Shown: positions 14,448-27,511 of the stretch, in pieces
How the letters are laid out: each line of letters begins with the position of its first letter
How positions within the stretch are numbered: position 1 is the first letter of the stretch
Source of the DNA: Absidia repens
Lineage: Eukaryota > Mucoromycota > Mucoromycetes > Mucorales > Cunninghamellaceae
Direction of reading: 5' to 3'
Assembly: GCA_002105175.1 (NCBI GenBank)
Contig: MCGE01000003.1
Coordinates: 1,995,001-2,059,000, forward strand
Length of the DNA stretch: 64,000 nucleotides
Made by a program: the position numbers and the translations under genes
The notes under the pieces: generated by a model
Database searches by the model: none
What the model was told of the DNA's origin: nothing
What the model saw: only the letters and a program-made list of their open reading frames with translations

Positions 14448-15832
14448 ATGTCAACAACCGAACCATTCCCCACCTCCCTTCGCCATCGAAAAAGCGTGGT
14501 GGTACGTAAACTGGATTCAGACATTGAACTGTTACACACTGATCAGCGCAAAACGGCAAAGCAAAGATGGTCCGCCTGTCTTGCTTTTATCTTTAAGCGG
14601 TCAAAACTCAAATCCGATTCTCCCGCTCACGCCATGTCCACTTCTTCCTCTTCTTCTTCCCTCACCGCTTCCGAAACGGCCACTTTGCCTTCTGGCCATC
14701 TCCATCCAAACGATCATGGCGACATCAGCAACTCTATTTCAGGTATAAATATGTATAAACAAGTTGAAAAAAAGGAGGAACAAACAAGGACAGGGGGAGG
14801 GGAAGGACATGGCTGTTTGTACAGTATGACTATCGATATGAATATTAACACTTTTTTTTTTTAACTATTTGACGTATAGAAAAAGCAACGTACCATTATT
14901 CGGTCTCCTTACCACCCACTCCTGTATCATCATTATCACCACCACCTCGACATATCATGACTAGACAAAACAGGACAAAAAGTTTAACTCCCATGGATCA
15001 ACCCTCTACAGCCTCATCACAACCCTTTTCTTCAACACCGATTTTACCCATCTCTTCAAATACTTTACTACCGCCACCGCCTCCACCACCACCATCATCA
15101 ACAAAGCCAGAAATCACGACATTGACGAAATTCTCACCTGTGCAACAACAACGACGCCAGTGCATCCGTCGATCTTCTACCCTGCGCTTATCTTTGGATG
15201 TGGATCAGCGGTATTCTTACACTTCCTCCCTTCATTCCTCCGATGAAGCTTACGATGATAATGGTGAAATGGGTCCATGTTATAAATTCAACAACGACGA
15301 GATTGCTCAAAACCCGCAGGATACCTCCTCCCCTGCCGACTCTTCCATTAGACAACAACAACAACAACAACAACCGCAACAACAGCAACGGTATTGTTAT
15401 TGGAAAGAAGAATCGGCACCAATCACCAAACAATGGACAAAAGGATCAATGGCACAACAAGTACACCAACCTCCATTTATCTTAAATTTTGATGATACCT
15501 TTGAAGACGACGATGACGATGACTATGGTTCAGGCAGCAGTCGTCAAATCAGAAAACAAAAAGCGCACTATGAAGCCGTTGTCACTTCCACCATGTATCA
15601 CCACCATCGCCCCTCCTCATGTCAAGACGACGACGATAACGATAATGATGACGTTAATGATAGCATTGGTTTCGATCGACCTCAATCTCCATCATCATCA
15701 TCAATGAATACAAAAATGGATCCTTTTTTGGATACTCCCCCTTCTTCTGCCCCGCTTTTGAAAAGCTCTCCATCATTTCCCCCATTGCCCTCTTCGCCAC
15801 ATTCTCTAGCTAGTTTAGATACACCTTCATAG
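14448..15832 (+). CDS. Ser/Pro/Gln-rich disordered protein of unknown function
   Basis: Two exons (14448-14742 and 14880-15832) join in phase 1 into 415 aa. The N-terminus has a basic stretch (SLRHRKSVVVRKLDSD) and a short aromatic and basic segment (QRWSACLAFIFKRSKLKS). The rest is low complexity: Ser runs, a proline run (LLPPPPPPPPSS), a Gln tract at 15353-15388, acidic DDDDDDYG and DDDDNDNDD patches, and a Pro/Ser C-terminus. RQCIRRSSTLRLSLDVDQRY looks like a phosphorylation-prone basic Ser motif. No domain is recognisable. The composition suits a signalling or cytoskeletal adaptor, but that is a guess. It is convergent with SCO1. Confidence 0.72.
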
Positions 15833-15947
15833 ATATTCCCTCAGCCCTTTCCACCCACCCACCCCTCGCCACCCACCCCCCATCCCTCAGTACTTCCCAT
15901 CCTCTCCTTCGTTTCTTTCTTTTTTTTTTTTTTTTTTACTGTAGGCT

Positions 15948-15950
<3 letters not shown>

Positions 15951-15980
<30 letters not shown>
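15951..15980. repeat. (AC)n dinucleotide microsatellite
   Basis: Fifteen AC units followed by ATACACGTAT, in the 3' flank of the disordered-protein gene. The 15833-16498 interval also has a pyrimidine-rich 3' UTR and A-rich tracts near 16267-16310. It contains no gene. Confidence 0.9.
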
Positions 15981-15988
<8 letters not shown>

Positions 15989-16498
15989 ATCTGTCTTTAT
16001 GCTACTTTTGCCATCTATTCACGTTAGTGTTAGTTCCCTCCTTTTTTTTTAATGTATAGTCTTTTGAATCTGTCAGGTACGGATTTCTCCTTTTTTCGGG
16101 GTGGTGATTTTATAATAAAGACGTTTTTTTTTTCTTTTACCTTTTTTGAGGAATATTGGAATATCAATGTGGGGAGTGTGTGTTTTAGTTTGGTTAGGGA
16201 TATGGGGACGTAGTATATATGTGGTTTGTAGGGGATTTCAATGCAATCGATCGCAGTCTCTTTTCAAAAAATAAAAATAAAAATAAAAATAAAAAATAAA
16301 AAAATAAAAAAAAAGACACATCATCATCCGCAAATCATCAAATCATCACACCACTTTTTTTTTTATTCACAATCAAAACAAAGGTTTTATTAAAAAAAAA
16401 AAAAACAATCTATAAACAATCTACTATTACTACCATTTCTACTAGTACTAAAAATATATATTCTACGCTAACCAAAAGATGAGATCGGGGGGATGGAT

Positions 16499-17704
16499 CT
16501 AGGCAGATTCTTGTTGTTGCTGTTGTTCATGGGCCTTCAACTTGCCGCCTTGTTCGAGGTATTCCTTGACATAGCTCTTGAAGCTATGGGTGACTTCATC
16601 CGACGTGGTATCCTTTGCATAACAATCCACAAACTTGCCTTCGGGATCCATAAGATAAAAGAAGATCGAGTGGTCAACCAAGTAATCTTCTCCTTCCGCC
16701 ACATTGGGAGGCGATGACACATACACTCGGAACGATTTCGCCACGCTGCGAATGGTTTCTTGATCGCCGGTGAAGCCAATCATGTCCGGGTGGAAATCCT
16801 GAATATATTCCTTGACTATTTCCGCATTGTCACGTCGAGGATCGCATGTAATAAAGACTGGCACAAGTACACCTTCACCTAAATCCTTGTCGGCCTCTAC
16901 CATAGAAAAAAAAAAAAAAATAGAAGATGTATGTCAAATGTTGTCTGTTCCTTTGTTGTCCACACACACCCATATGCATGGTCTCTTGACCAGACTACTT
17001 ACTGATATTGTCCACCACTTCGGCCATTTTATCCAATTCTTCGGGGCAGATATCGGGGCAATGGGTAAATCCGAAATAAACCATATAATATCGTCCCTTG
17101 AAGTCATCGCTACTCGAGGATTGGCCGGTGTTGGCATTCGTCAACGTAAATGGAGCACCGATCTTGGGTTTACCATAAGACTTTGTCGTTTCTTTTTCCT
17201 TTGCAATACCTAGAAAAATAGTCGTTGCGTCCATGAGGTTTCATTCATAAAGACTGTTTGTTTTTTAACCTTACGTTCTTCTTCCACCCGTTTCTTTTCG
17301 TTTTGGAAGTAGATCAGTAAACCGGCGCCTGTACCAAGAAAAGCAGCAGCAGCTTTCCAAGTGAAAGGCTAACAATGAAAGAAAAAAAAAAAACAGTTGA
17401 GCAAAAGTATACAATAGGATCACACCCAATGATATGTCTATGCTTACACCTAATGCTTCACGATCCCGTTTGGTTTCTTCTTTTGTTGTGGCGAATAATC
17501 GACGTTGGAGGAGACTAGATCGACCAGTACGGTGCAAGATAGATCGTGTTGGTGTCTAAATCAAAACCAGTTCATTTATCCAACAAATATTTATTAATTA
17601 CATGTCAGTACACACACACATACACTCTTAAAAAATATATGTAAGATAGAAAAGGTACTTACCCTTGAGGCAGCACGTAGCCCTGTTTTTACGAGAAAAG
17701 ACAT
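16499..17704 (-). CDS. SCO1: SCO1-type mitochondrial copper chaperone
   Basis: Delivers copper to the CuA site of cytochrome c oxidase from the mitochondrial inner membrane. Five exons in phase: 17704-17663, 17555-17448, 17368-17275, 17209-17003 and 16896-16499, giving 282 aa. The N-terminus is basic and Ser/Arg-rich (RTPTRSILHRTGRSS), as in a mitochondrial presequence. A membrane helix follows (about WKAAAAFLGTGAGLLIYF), then a thioredoxin-like domain. The copper ligands are present: the CxxxC in CPDICPEEL and the distal His in DYLVDHSIF. The invariant GRYYMVYFGFTHCPD and VFITCDPRRD blocks are also present. The tail ends in a short Gln run. The order and length fit SCO1/SCO2, which cannot be separated here. 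Confidence 0.96.
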
Positions 17705-18589
17705 TGTGGAATGGTAAAAATAAAACAAGAAAAAAAAAAAAAAAGAAACAAGGGCAAACCAAAATCAAATAAGGCTGGTCCAAAGAAAATTCCACGACGA
17801 TTTTGAATCGCCGCTTGATATGTCAACCTGCACCTAGCCTTTACGCTGCAAAATAAAAATCAATGGGAGATCAACATGCCTGCTAAACATATCATTTGAT
17901 ATTGCCTTCTCTTCAATTTCCAACCATAAAGGTTCCCATCGTATTTTTTTTTTTTATTTGGACAATCTCCCAGTGAGTACAAAGTGGAAGCAATGAATGG
18001 TATTTATTATGTATCGAAGAAAAAAAAAAAAAAAAAAAAAAAGAACCCTCCTAGTTCACCCCTCCACCACCCGCCCATTCCCTTCAGAAAAAAAAAAGGG
18101 TGGTTGTGGGATTAAATGTTGAAGCGCAGCTTTCGATGGGAATACAAAGTTGATGTCCCCCCGGTCGCTTTGCACTTTAGTGGGCGACCTCGCTCCCCTT
18201 GGACGTATATGTCATACTCTGTGTTCGTGTGCAGTCCCTTGCAGCCCAATTGGCTTTCATTTGGAGGGAGGGAGTTTTTATGTCGTTGGTTATTTTTATG
18301 CGATAGGCAATGAAAAAAATAACGAACGGGATATGTACAGTATATGCAGTGTCTAGTAATTGTGTCTATTATACTATACTGTATAGGAAAATACAACGCT
18401 GGCGACACATCCTAGGTTGATTGATATGAAAGCTAGTGCGGTAATAGCGTCACGTTTTGGATCGGGGGGACCTGGAACCGAAAAAAACCAGGCGCTAAGG
18501 AAGTAGTCATAGGGATGACCTAAAAAGTGGCTGTTTGATAAGGCCACCCACAAACCTAGCCATAAAAAAACGACTTTGCTATATATATA
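17705..18589. other. intergenic: SCO1 upstream region and unexplained segment
   Basis: The SCO1 promoter lies next to 17704. A 24-nt A run is at 18019-18042. The 18110-18320 stretch is richer in GC than its surroundings, and its reverse strand is open for 98 codons from 18408. The peptide resembles no family I know, so I do not call a gene. Repeat-like sequence resumes near 18450 (ATCGGGGGGACCT, also seen near 12090). Confidence 0.35.
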
Positions 18590-19310
18590 ATTAGTCAGAG
18601 GATAGGTAATAAGAAGGAAACGTTTTATTGAAGCAATATGACAAACAAATAAAATTAACCTAATAACGTAGGACTCGTTCTAACAAGGTATCAAAAAAAA
18701 AGGGTCTATTGCACAGGAAACATGAAAACGACTAATGGAACATTTTTCGTTAATGCAAGTAAAAAGAAACAAATTTTATTTTAATGTAGACACCGACTAT
18801 GGACAAACTAATACTATGTTAAGCTAATGAATGCTTCAAAAAGCCAATTAATGGTACCTTCAGATCCTACATCCAACGTGAAAGGGTCTCCCCATGCATC
18901 TTGTCATACCTGAACTGAAACCCCTTCTAAACTAATCCTGGCACTAATCTAAATCCAATGTGATCCCATAGAAGTTGAATAGTGAAGAAAAAATAAAAGG
19001 GGACAAAAAGGAAAGGGGGAGAGAGAGAGAGAGAGACAGAGCGAAAAAAAAAAAAAAAACGCAACAAGTAAATAAAGATTCACGTGGGCGGGTTATGAAA
19101 TGTCTTCTGTGGTGATTGGCTTGCGAACTTTTATCTTTGGATATGGAAATGGAACTTCTTTTTTTTTTGATTATTGCAACAAGTTTTCAATATTATACAA
19201 CATAATCGATACGATGAGTCTCTTCTCATGTTGCCCATGCAGTCAGAATGGAACAAGTCGACCTAATTTAGTTCGCTGCCTTCCACTGTAGAATAATTTG
19301 TCACTCCCAG
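18590..19310 (-). repeat. dispersed repeat family copy 3 (minus orientation)
   Basis: Reverse copy showing GTTTTATTGAAGCAATATG near 18622, GGACAAACTAATACTATG near 18799, GAAAGGGTCTCCCCATGCAT near 18879 and CTAATCCTGGCACTAATCTA near 18932. The CACGTGGGCGGG end is near 19081-19092. The outer part keeps CCTTCCACTGTAGAATA near 19280, matching the CTATTCTACAGTGAAGG motif of copy 1. An AG-repeat lies at 19018-19040. I did not find an inverted partner within several kb. Confidence 0.7.
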
Positions 19311-20408
19311 TAAAACAGCTTATCTTTTTTACGTAGACTATGATAGTTTGCCTAGCAGTACGACTATTCTGCAGCAAGAAACCATTGATCCACTCACACA
19401 CACACACTCTCTCTCCACACTCTCCACCGCTCTTGCTGATAATCATACCTTAATATGTACTTTATGGTACAACCATTACATAATCTTAGTACAAGCTGTC
19501 ATTGTTATATCTGCAACTGAATAAAATACGTCTTACTACTTCTATGTCTATCATTTTTTAACTATCTTTGTCGAATGGATCTACCTTAATGTATATGTGC
19601 ATATAGAACAAAAATAACTGCCTTAACAACACCTTGGAGCCCATTTAATGTTAGATTGTGTGTCTGGTACTTATGATAAAACAATCTACATATGCACAGG
19701 AAACTGGAGAACTTAGTATAGTAACATGCATTTCATATCATAATACGTGTGTACATTTAAGTGGATCATATTTATTTACAGAACGAATACACCTACCAGC
19801 AAAATCTTTTTCTTTTTAGGGGGGGGGGAAGCGGGAAGTGGGAAGTATCCTTAGTGTTGTCCGAAAAAAAAAAATTATCTGCGCGGAGATTTGAAGGTTA
19901 TCACCATTAGCTCATTATTGGATCATCTAGGCTGGAATTCTGATGATTTTTTTTTTAAATTATTTTTTCAGGGCATCAATTTTCTTTGGCCGTTCAAAAA
20001 TTAAAACAGTGTTCAAATGAAGAGATAGATTGTGGGGGTCAGTGATATGTGTAACACACCACGTTTTTTTTTTTTTTGTCAGGTTTTCCGTCAATTCGGA
20101 TTTACGGGAGATGTCAAAATAATCAAGCAAGCATGAATGAGTCACTCAATATACATATTCCCTTTTTTATATATTTGTATATTTTACTTCAGCCTATTTG
20201 TAAAGAAAAGAAAAAAAAGAAGGGGGAGGGGGATAGATTACTCATTGCCAAAAAGTAGTTCTCTCATTGGATTTGTTATATGCGGCGTCCCAAAACAAGA
20301 GTTGATCCAGATTTTCTTATTTGAAGGCAGGAGGGAGGAGGCTTCTTCTTCTAATAATTTTTTTTTTCCTTCTTGTTTTTCGCTTCTAAAACAAAAATAT
20401 TCTTCACT
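19311..20408. other. intergenic: upstream of the GNAT gene
   Basis: AT-rich sequence with A and T runs and a G run near 19820-19828. There is no convincing exon. The leader of the acetyltransferase lies just before 20409. Confidence 0.4.
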
Positions 20409-20963
20409 ATGTCCGTTTACTCTAACCCTGTTTTGAGACTGATCACTGAAGAAGAGGATCGTCAAATATCTATGCAATTGAGCATCACTGTATTTGTAAA
20501 CGAGCAAAAATATCCCCTGGAACGAATCGTTGACGAGTAAGTGACCTCCTACCTTTTTTATTATTTCTCCATTGACTTATTTGCTTTTATTAGTGAATAT
20601 AATGACAATAGCGACGTTTGGATAGCCTACTGTGAAAAAAAGATGGAGGATGGAACGGTGCAAAATGACGTTCCTGTGGGTACTGTGCGTTATATTGATA
20701 TTTCTGAAGATGTATGCAGATTAGGCCGATTGGTGGTCTTATCAGAAGCTCGTGGATTGTCCTTGGGTAGAAAATTAGTGGATATTGTTATACAGGAAGC
20801 GGCAAACCGTGGCAAGACAACGATGTTTATCCATGCTCAGGCGAACAAACGAGGATTTTATGAAAAGTTTGGATTCGTAGTGGAAGAAGGGGATGATACT
20901 ATATTTCATGTAGATGGCGATCCTCACTATCGAATGTGGATTCGCAATATTGGCAAAAAGTAG
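20409..20963 (+). CDS. GNAT-family N-acetyltransferase
   Basis: Transfers an acetyl group from acetyl-CoA to an unknown acceptor. Two exons (20409-20536 and 20594-20963) join in phase into 165 aa, a normal size for a single GNAT domain. The acetyl-CoA signature is present: strand beta4 (CRLGRLVVLSEARG) leads into the pyrophosphate loop EARGLSLGRKL. Then come ALA-type helices and the late ANKRGFYEKFGFVVEEG motif that ends most GNAT folds, followed by an HYRMWIR strand. Polypeptide order and the RGFYEKFGF motif resemble the ElaA/YjcF-like branch. There is no targeting peptide. A poly(A) signal AATAAA lies at about 21016. APC6 starts 213 bp downstream on the same strand. Confidence 0.9.
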
Positions 20964-21176
20964 AATAAATTAGATTAGATCTTGCTCTGTATGTTGTCAG
21001 TATATGTATATACCTTAATAAAATGAACATACTGCTTATTTTTTTAAAACACCGCGATTTTGCCTCCCTTTCTTTTTCTTATTGAACATTCTCTATTGCC
21101 TCTGTTTATTATTATATTATATCCTCCCCCTTCCCCTTCCCCTTGCAATTAATTGTACATATTACACATTTTACAC

Positions 21177-24100
21177 ATGCCTCCTCCACGAAGGACTCCA
21201 TTACGCCACGGCTCACCGATTGATCGTTCGGCTGCATCTAGACAAAGTCCTAATGATAGTGCTCGTATCACAACGTTTGGTAATCGTGGCCAATCAGTCT
21301 CACCCATTCGACCGAGGACAGCATCCATGCTAGGACTTAGTCCTACTACAACTGCGACTACCAACGTCACCACTGCTACCACTACAATCAACAATATCAA
21401 TACCACTACAGCACCCGATATAAACACTCACGATATCTCATTATTACATACAAGCATCACCAACAATAACAACAATAGCAGCATGATGGCAAGTCCTGAT
21501 TTACTACAGTCACAGGCATCTCGATTTCTCCAACAACAAAGACAGCGGCAGCAACGATCATCACACAATGACTCCCTTGGCTCACCTCTCCATGATCAAT
21601 CATCCTTCTTTGGTGCTCGACATGACGCGCGACGGTTTATTTTCAGTGATATATCCATGGCCAGTTCACGCAATCCATATCCTCAGCACCAGGACACACG
21701 GGAATATCGACTGCGGTCACTGCGGGACGGCGCTTTACTACAACAATTGAATCAGTCTGCTACCTTTTTTGCTGAAAAGGTTATGGCTATTACCAGTAAG
21801 TCATATGGGCTGGCGGTTGCCTGCATAGAGAACTGCCTTTGATATTACTGATGATTATATGCTCACACTCCTCTTTCTCGCACACTTTCACACGTATATA
21901 TATATATATATAGATGATACAGACGACGTTTATTGTTTAGCTCAAGCGTATTATCAATCACAGCAATATGAACAAGCTTTGGATATATTGAACAAGAAAC
22001 AGACTCTGAATAAAAGTGTACAATGCCGATACCTTGCTGGACTATGTGCGGTTAGTTTAATCCATTTTGATTGAAATCCACCCCCCTCTCTCTCTCTCTC
22101 TCCCCTGAAAAATGAAACGCTTATATTTTTTCTTTTCTCTCCTCTCTCTTATATCGAATAGATGGCTTTGGAAAACTGGGAAGATGCTATTGACTATTTA
22201 GGACATGATAATCCGTTTGTCGACAAGGACTTTACTCATAATCATAGTCGGGATGGAGTGATTAAGGTAAGCACTGACTGATAAGAAGGGGAAATGGAAA
22301 CCTTTGATCTTGGTTATTGACCGCTATCTCTTTGGATAGCTCGAATCTATCATGTGCTTTGCTAGGGGTGAAGCGTATTTACAACTGAAAGAAACGGACA
22401 AGGCGAAAACGTGTTTTAAAGAAGCGCTCACTGTGGATGTCAAATGTTATGATGTATGTTTTATATATGGACGGACAAATGGATGAATGGCAAGTGATCG
22501 TTTTATTAATTTCTCTCTCCCCCCCCGTCCCTTTTTTATTTCTCAAAAAAAAACAAAGGCATTGGAGGCTTTGGTGCGACACAACATGCTGGAAGAAAAA
22601 GCAGGTAAGAAAAAGGGTAAATGATTGGTGGCACTATTCTGAAATAGTAATATTAAATCTTTTGATATAGAATGGGAGTTTATCATGACGTTACCTTACG
22701 AAGCCCACTGTGATGGCGATGCTGATCTCTTTCGGGATCTTTATATGCTGCAATTGAAACGAGTAAGTCATCAACATATCCAGATGTGTAGATTCATGTA
22801 TTTTACTTGATTTTTCATCATTTTGCTTTCTATTTTATCGATTAGTATTCCCATAGCAATGATATTGCCGCGGCACAAAGACGAACGGAGCACGATTATG
22901 GCATGGAAAATAGTTTAGATGTGATGCATAGTACGGCAGAGACGTTATTATCTGAAAGCAAATACGAAGATTGTTTAAAAATGTGTGAAAGGTAAATTTA
23001 TTAAAAAAAAAAATGCGTGCAATGAAACTATACTAGCTTGTTGATAACAAACGTATTGTATTTAGAATCCGGGAGGTGGATGGGTTATATCGGAAATGTC
23101 TACCAACGTATCTTTCCTGTCTTTACGAACTTCGACGCAAAAACGATTTGTTTCAAGTGGCTCAACAGTTAGTGGATCGACTGAATGATGAAGCTGTTAC
23201 ATGGCACGCAGTGGGCACATACTATCTATGCATTGAACGGTACGCGGAAGCACGCCAGTATTTCAGGTAACTTTTTTTAAAAAAAAAGTGAATGGTAAAA
23301 AAAAAAAAAAAAAAAGAACTGACATGACCTCTTTACTATTATCATTGTCACTTGGTGTCATAGTCAAGCATCGGCTATGGATCCTCATTTTGAAGCAGCC
23401 TGGTTAGGCCTTGGACACGCCTTTGCTGCTGAACGTGATCACGAACATGCCATCAATGCCTATAAAACATGCAGTGAAATGGTGTCAGGGTAAAAATTCA
23501 AAGGGAGGAAAATGGAGTATACAATTTATATATAGTAGTGTGTGTGTATGAGGAATGGAAACTGAAGAATAGAGTAACTAAATGATTTGTTTTTAAAGGT
23601 CACATTTACCGTATATGTATATTGGGATGCAATACATGGAACAAGGCAACATGGAACTCACCCTAATCCATCTCAACAATAGCTTGGAGCGATGTGAAAA
23701 TGATCCTTTTCTTCATATCGAATTTGGGGTATACTATTACAATGTCGAAAGGTAAAGCACTTGGGGTACAACGTACGTATGACCGAATCGTCAATCTGGA
23801 CTTACCTAATACGTCACTCTTTTTTAATTTAGGTACGAGGAATCACTGGCATCTTTGAAAAAGGCTTCTACTTTGGCTACAGATAACAGACAAACACCTA
23901 CTAGTCCAATATGGGGGAAAATATGGGCAAACATGGGTCACACACATCGAAAGCTACAGTAAGAGATGAATCTGGGGGAGCGGAATTGAAAATGGTCAAG
24001 TGCTTAGCTAATAATACTTTGTGTTTTTTTTTTTTAATGATGATGATAGAAACTACGACAGATCTATGGAATGCTATAAGGAAGCTTTATCAGTAAATCC

Positions 24101-24400
24101 ACAAAATTCAAACGTCCTCGCAGGCATTGGACTCCTCTATTATTACCAAGCAGACTACGGAAATGCAACCGAACAATTCAACAGGGTAAGTTACTAGAAC
24201 GTGGTAGAAATAGAAAAAAAAACACCCTTTCACACCTGACTTTTTTTTCGTAGGCTCTGCAGAACAGTACAACACCCGACTTGATTGTTGGTCTTTTAGA
24301 AAAGGCACTGACTGCAAATGCAACTGAACCACTGGATGACCAAGACCGATTTAGGTTAGATAGTTACTTGACATTTACCGACATTAGGATAGATGGTTGA
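21177..24400 (+). CDS. CDC16: anaphase-promoting complex subunit APC6/Cut9/CDC16
   Basis: TPR scaffold subunit of the APC/C ubiquitin ligase that drives exit from mitosis. About a dozen exons join in phase. The first 200 residues are disordered (Thr/Asn/Gln/Ser-rich, with SP sites such as GSPIDRS and QSVSPIRP suited to CDK phosphorylation). A TPR superhelix follows: DVYCLAQAYYQSQQYEQALDI, then CRYLAGLCAMALENWEDAI, and repeats with the W/G/Y/A/P pattern through WLGLGHAFAAERDHEHAI, YMYIGMQYMEQGNMELTL and NVLAGIGLLYYYQADYGNA. The repeat order follows CDC16 rather than CDC27 or CDC23. It ends LDSYLTFTDIRIDG. A poly(A) signal lies near 24455. I chose 21177 because the upstream extension lacks an ATG. 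Confidence 0.92.
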
Positions 24401-25401
24401 CGGATGATGGTTTGGTTTTTAGTTAGATTATTATTTTTTTTTTTTTTTGAAAAAAATAAAATGAAGAAACACTATTGTGATTTGCATGATGAAAATTTGT
24501 TTTGTATTGAGGGCACAGTATAGATGGCGTTTGCTGATGATGACCCGATGGTAAAATAATGGTTTTTTGAGAATAGCTAGGGAACCGTTTTATGTATACG
24601 TATATGTATATACTATATATATATGTGGTATATGTGGAGGGGTAACAGGCGGCAAAGAAGGAGACGGAGCAGCATGACTGGCAATATTTGCTGTTATTAA
24701 AGCCTGGACGATGTGAATCATGACATGACGATTATGTACAGTATATCGCAATGATGACTTGCGATACAATTACTATGTTAGATATTTTCACTGTCTTCAA
24801 AAAAAGTAAGATGTTTATCAAAACCAGCTTTGTGTTGTAATGCAAACCACATACATACAGATCCGGTCTTTTTTTTTTTTTTTTTACAATAAAGCGAGAG
24901 TGAAATTGACCAATAACAAAAATATCAACCCATCTTGAAGGTTATATTTCTGCAACAATTTTGTGCATCACTGTATCAACCGTAACCTTTCCTTTGATTC
25001 TTCTATGATATTCTTCTTTCCCCTCTTTTCTCATATCTCCTTTTCAGTGCTTTGTCCTCAAGTCCTCTAATTTTAGACGCTCTTGACCTCTCACCCGTTT
25101 GTTAAATTTAGCGGTTATTTGTTTGGCACACATCGTAGAATAGCTTAATTTCATATACACATAATTATTCCTTGATAAAATTAATTCCGTAGTTTATTGA
25201 GATCTTGTGAAGTGTTTACTTAAAAGGGAAAGACATGAAGGACAATAAAATGAATCTAAGTATTGACCAATATTAATCTAAAGGTATTATTGCAAATAAG
25301 TTTGTATATTACAAACGCATTAGAAAGAAGATATAGAAGTTAAGTTAAAGGTGATATATTTTGATATACAAGACCCGAAGATCTTTTGCTAGAGTATATA
25401 G
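24401..25401. other. intergenic, 1 kb, no gene seen
   Basis: 3' flank of APC6 with AATAAA-type signals, A/T runs and an alternating TATA-rich stretch near 24598-24632. There is no coding-like frame or RNA gene. Confidence 0.4.
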
Positions 25402-26092
25402 AAGGCATCTCTTGTACAAGACATGAAAGAGACTAATGGGACAATTTTCGTAGAAGCAAGTAAAAAGATACATATTTTATTTAATTGAAGATACAAATTA
25501 TGGACAAACTAATACAATACTAAGCTAGTGAAGGTTCCAAGAAGTCAACGAATGGTGGTTCCAAATCCTAGATCCAAAATGACAGGGTTTCCCCATCCAT
25601 GTTATAATCCCTGAGCTGAATACCCGTCTAAACTATTCCTGACACTAATCTAAGATCACCATAACCTCAAACGAGTTGAATGGTGAAGAAAGAAGAAAAG
25701 AAAAGAATAAAAAAAAGCGCTCAGTAGCGACGACAAAAAAAAAAAAAAAAAAAAATTAAATCCCGCCCACGTGAATTTTATTTTTATTCTTTTCTTTTCT
25801 TCTTTCTTCACCATTCAACTCGTTTGAGGTTATGGTGATCTTAGATTAGTGTCAGGAATAGTTTAGACGGGTATTCAGCTCAGGGATTATAACATGGATG
25901 GGGAAACCCTGTCATTTTGGATCTAGGATTTGGAACCACCATTCGTTGACTTCTTGGAACCTTCACTAGCTTAGTATTGTATTAGTTTGTCCATAATTTG
26001 TATCTTCAATTAAATAAAATATGTATCTTTTTACTTGCTTCTACGAAAATTGTCCCATTAGTCTCTTTCATGTCTTGTACAAGAGATGCCTT
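25402..26092. repeat. near-perfect long inverted repeat of the dispersed family (copies 4 and 5)
   Basis: A left arm of about 310 nt (25402 to about 25713) is the reverse complement of the right arm (about 25781-26092). I read the arms base by base and saw no mismatch. The spacer of roughly 65 nt holds an A-run and CCCGCCCACGTGAAT. The two arms are dispersed-family copies joined at their CACGTG ends, the opposite of the copy 1 / copy 2 pair. The outer ends read AAGGCATCTCTTGTACAAG and its complement. Family-like sequence with AATAAA sub-units continues on the right to about 26420. A transcript across it would fold into a long hairpin. Confidence 0.9.
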
Positions 26093-26419
26093 GCTTTTTT
26101 TTTTTTACCATCCCACCCAACTTCACACTGATGGAGACCGCTGGTATACAATAAATGATATTCAACTTGGTGTTTTCATGCTTTATACAATAATATTAGA
26201 TTCCTTTATACAATTTCCATTTTAGACTGGTGTTTACTTTTCTTCAAAACCCATAGTAATTTCCATGATGCTACCTCCAATCTACCCCTTATTTCAATGA
26301 CTCCTTCTCCTTTAGTTTTATATTTACTGTTTCGTTTCAAATAAAATAGGCCTTTTTATTACTAATTAATTAACCATCCGTTGACCCATTAAATAACGAG
26401 TAATTGTAGTTGTTTTGTG

Positions 26420-27511
26420 AGTGTCGTGTGTCCTAGCCAAGTAGTGGTTCTATACCTCTTAATATGAAAAGTGGGTTTTTTCATTATCGCCCAATCATTA
26501 TAGTCTATAATTTGGGTATACTAAATAAACGTAAACATAAATACTGAGCAAAAGCTTTGGCAAGTGTGCTCCGAATCATTCCCCGATATAACATTGACAT
26601 GATTTCATCTTGGTTCAAACAGCAAATTTTATTCTTACTTTTCATCATTCTTGCTGCATTATAGCAGCGATGACGGTAACACTATTATATTTGAGTCGGT
26701 TATTGCTATATTATTTTTTTTTTAGCACACGTTGGTGACACAAAATGTGATGACCGGGAATCACTGATGACGGTTACCGACGATCTTTATTTAAAAAGCC
26801 TGATTTGACACCTTTATACTAAATAACGTTACGTCGTTTTTCTATTAAAAATATGCAAGCTCTAGCCTGTTTATTTTTCAACCCTAAACTATTTTATTTT
26901 TTTATCAATTGAACATTTTGCAGATTCTCCAAAAAAAAAAAAAAAAAAAAAAATTCTCAGAATCCACTAGTGTGGTTTTGCCACTGAAAAATAAGCCTCA
27001 TATGATCATCATCGCTACGTACCGTTGCCAAACAGACAAAACAAACCATTCATGTTACAGTATTTTATCATCGTCGACATTGTCGCCAGCATTACCATCA
27101 AATATTCCCCATCCCATCTCTATGATATCACCAACTGATCAGTTATCCACCCACGAAAATCACTACGTATCAAGCACCCTCCATCCTTTCATCACTAAAA
27201 TCATCAGATATCCAATATCAATTGCATCCTTTTTTCCCCACTGATCGAGAAGGGCATTTTTTTATTTATGTTCTAAATTGGAGGATCATATGAAGGTAGT
27301 GGTATAAACAGTAAAGAAGCAAAGAAGGGGACAGTATCAGGTGTGAAAGCAAAAAAAAAAAAAAAAAAAAAAAAGTCGCCACTAATATACAATAATTAAC
27401 TATGGTACATATTCTAAAAAACTAAATAATTGTAATCAGATCTCCAAAGCTCGAAGAGATCACATCAAGTCAAATAGTGATCCACTCTTTTTGTTGGAGT
27501 TGGTTGTCGCC
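26420..27511. other. intergenic, 1.1 kb, no gene seen
   Basis: AT-rich sequence with A-runs near 26932-26953 and 27350-27374. GATGACGGTAAC near 26668 recurs as TGATGACGGTTAC near 26766. An open plus frame at 26909-27244 is Ser/Thr/Ile-rich and shows no domain, so I leave it out. Confidence 0.35.

Noticed and set aside
26909..27244. Open frame on the plus strand in the 27 kb intergenic region
   Set aside because: It begins in a poly-A tract, has Ser/Thr/Ile-rich composition and shows no domain or splice support.
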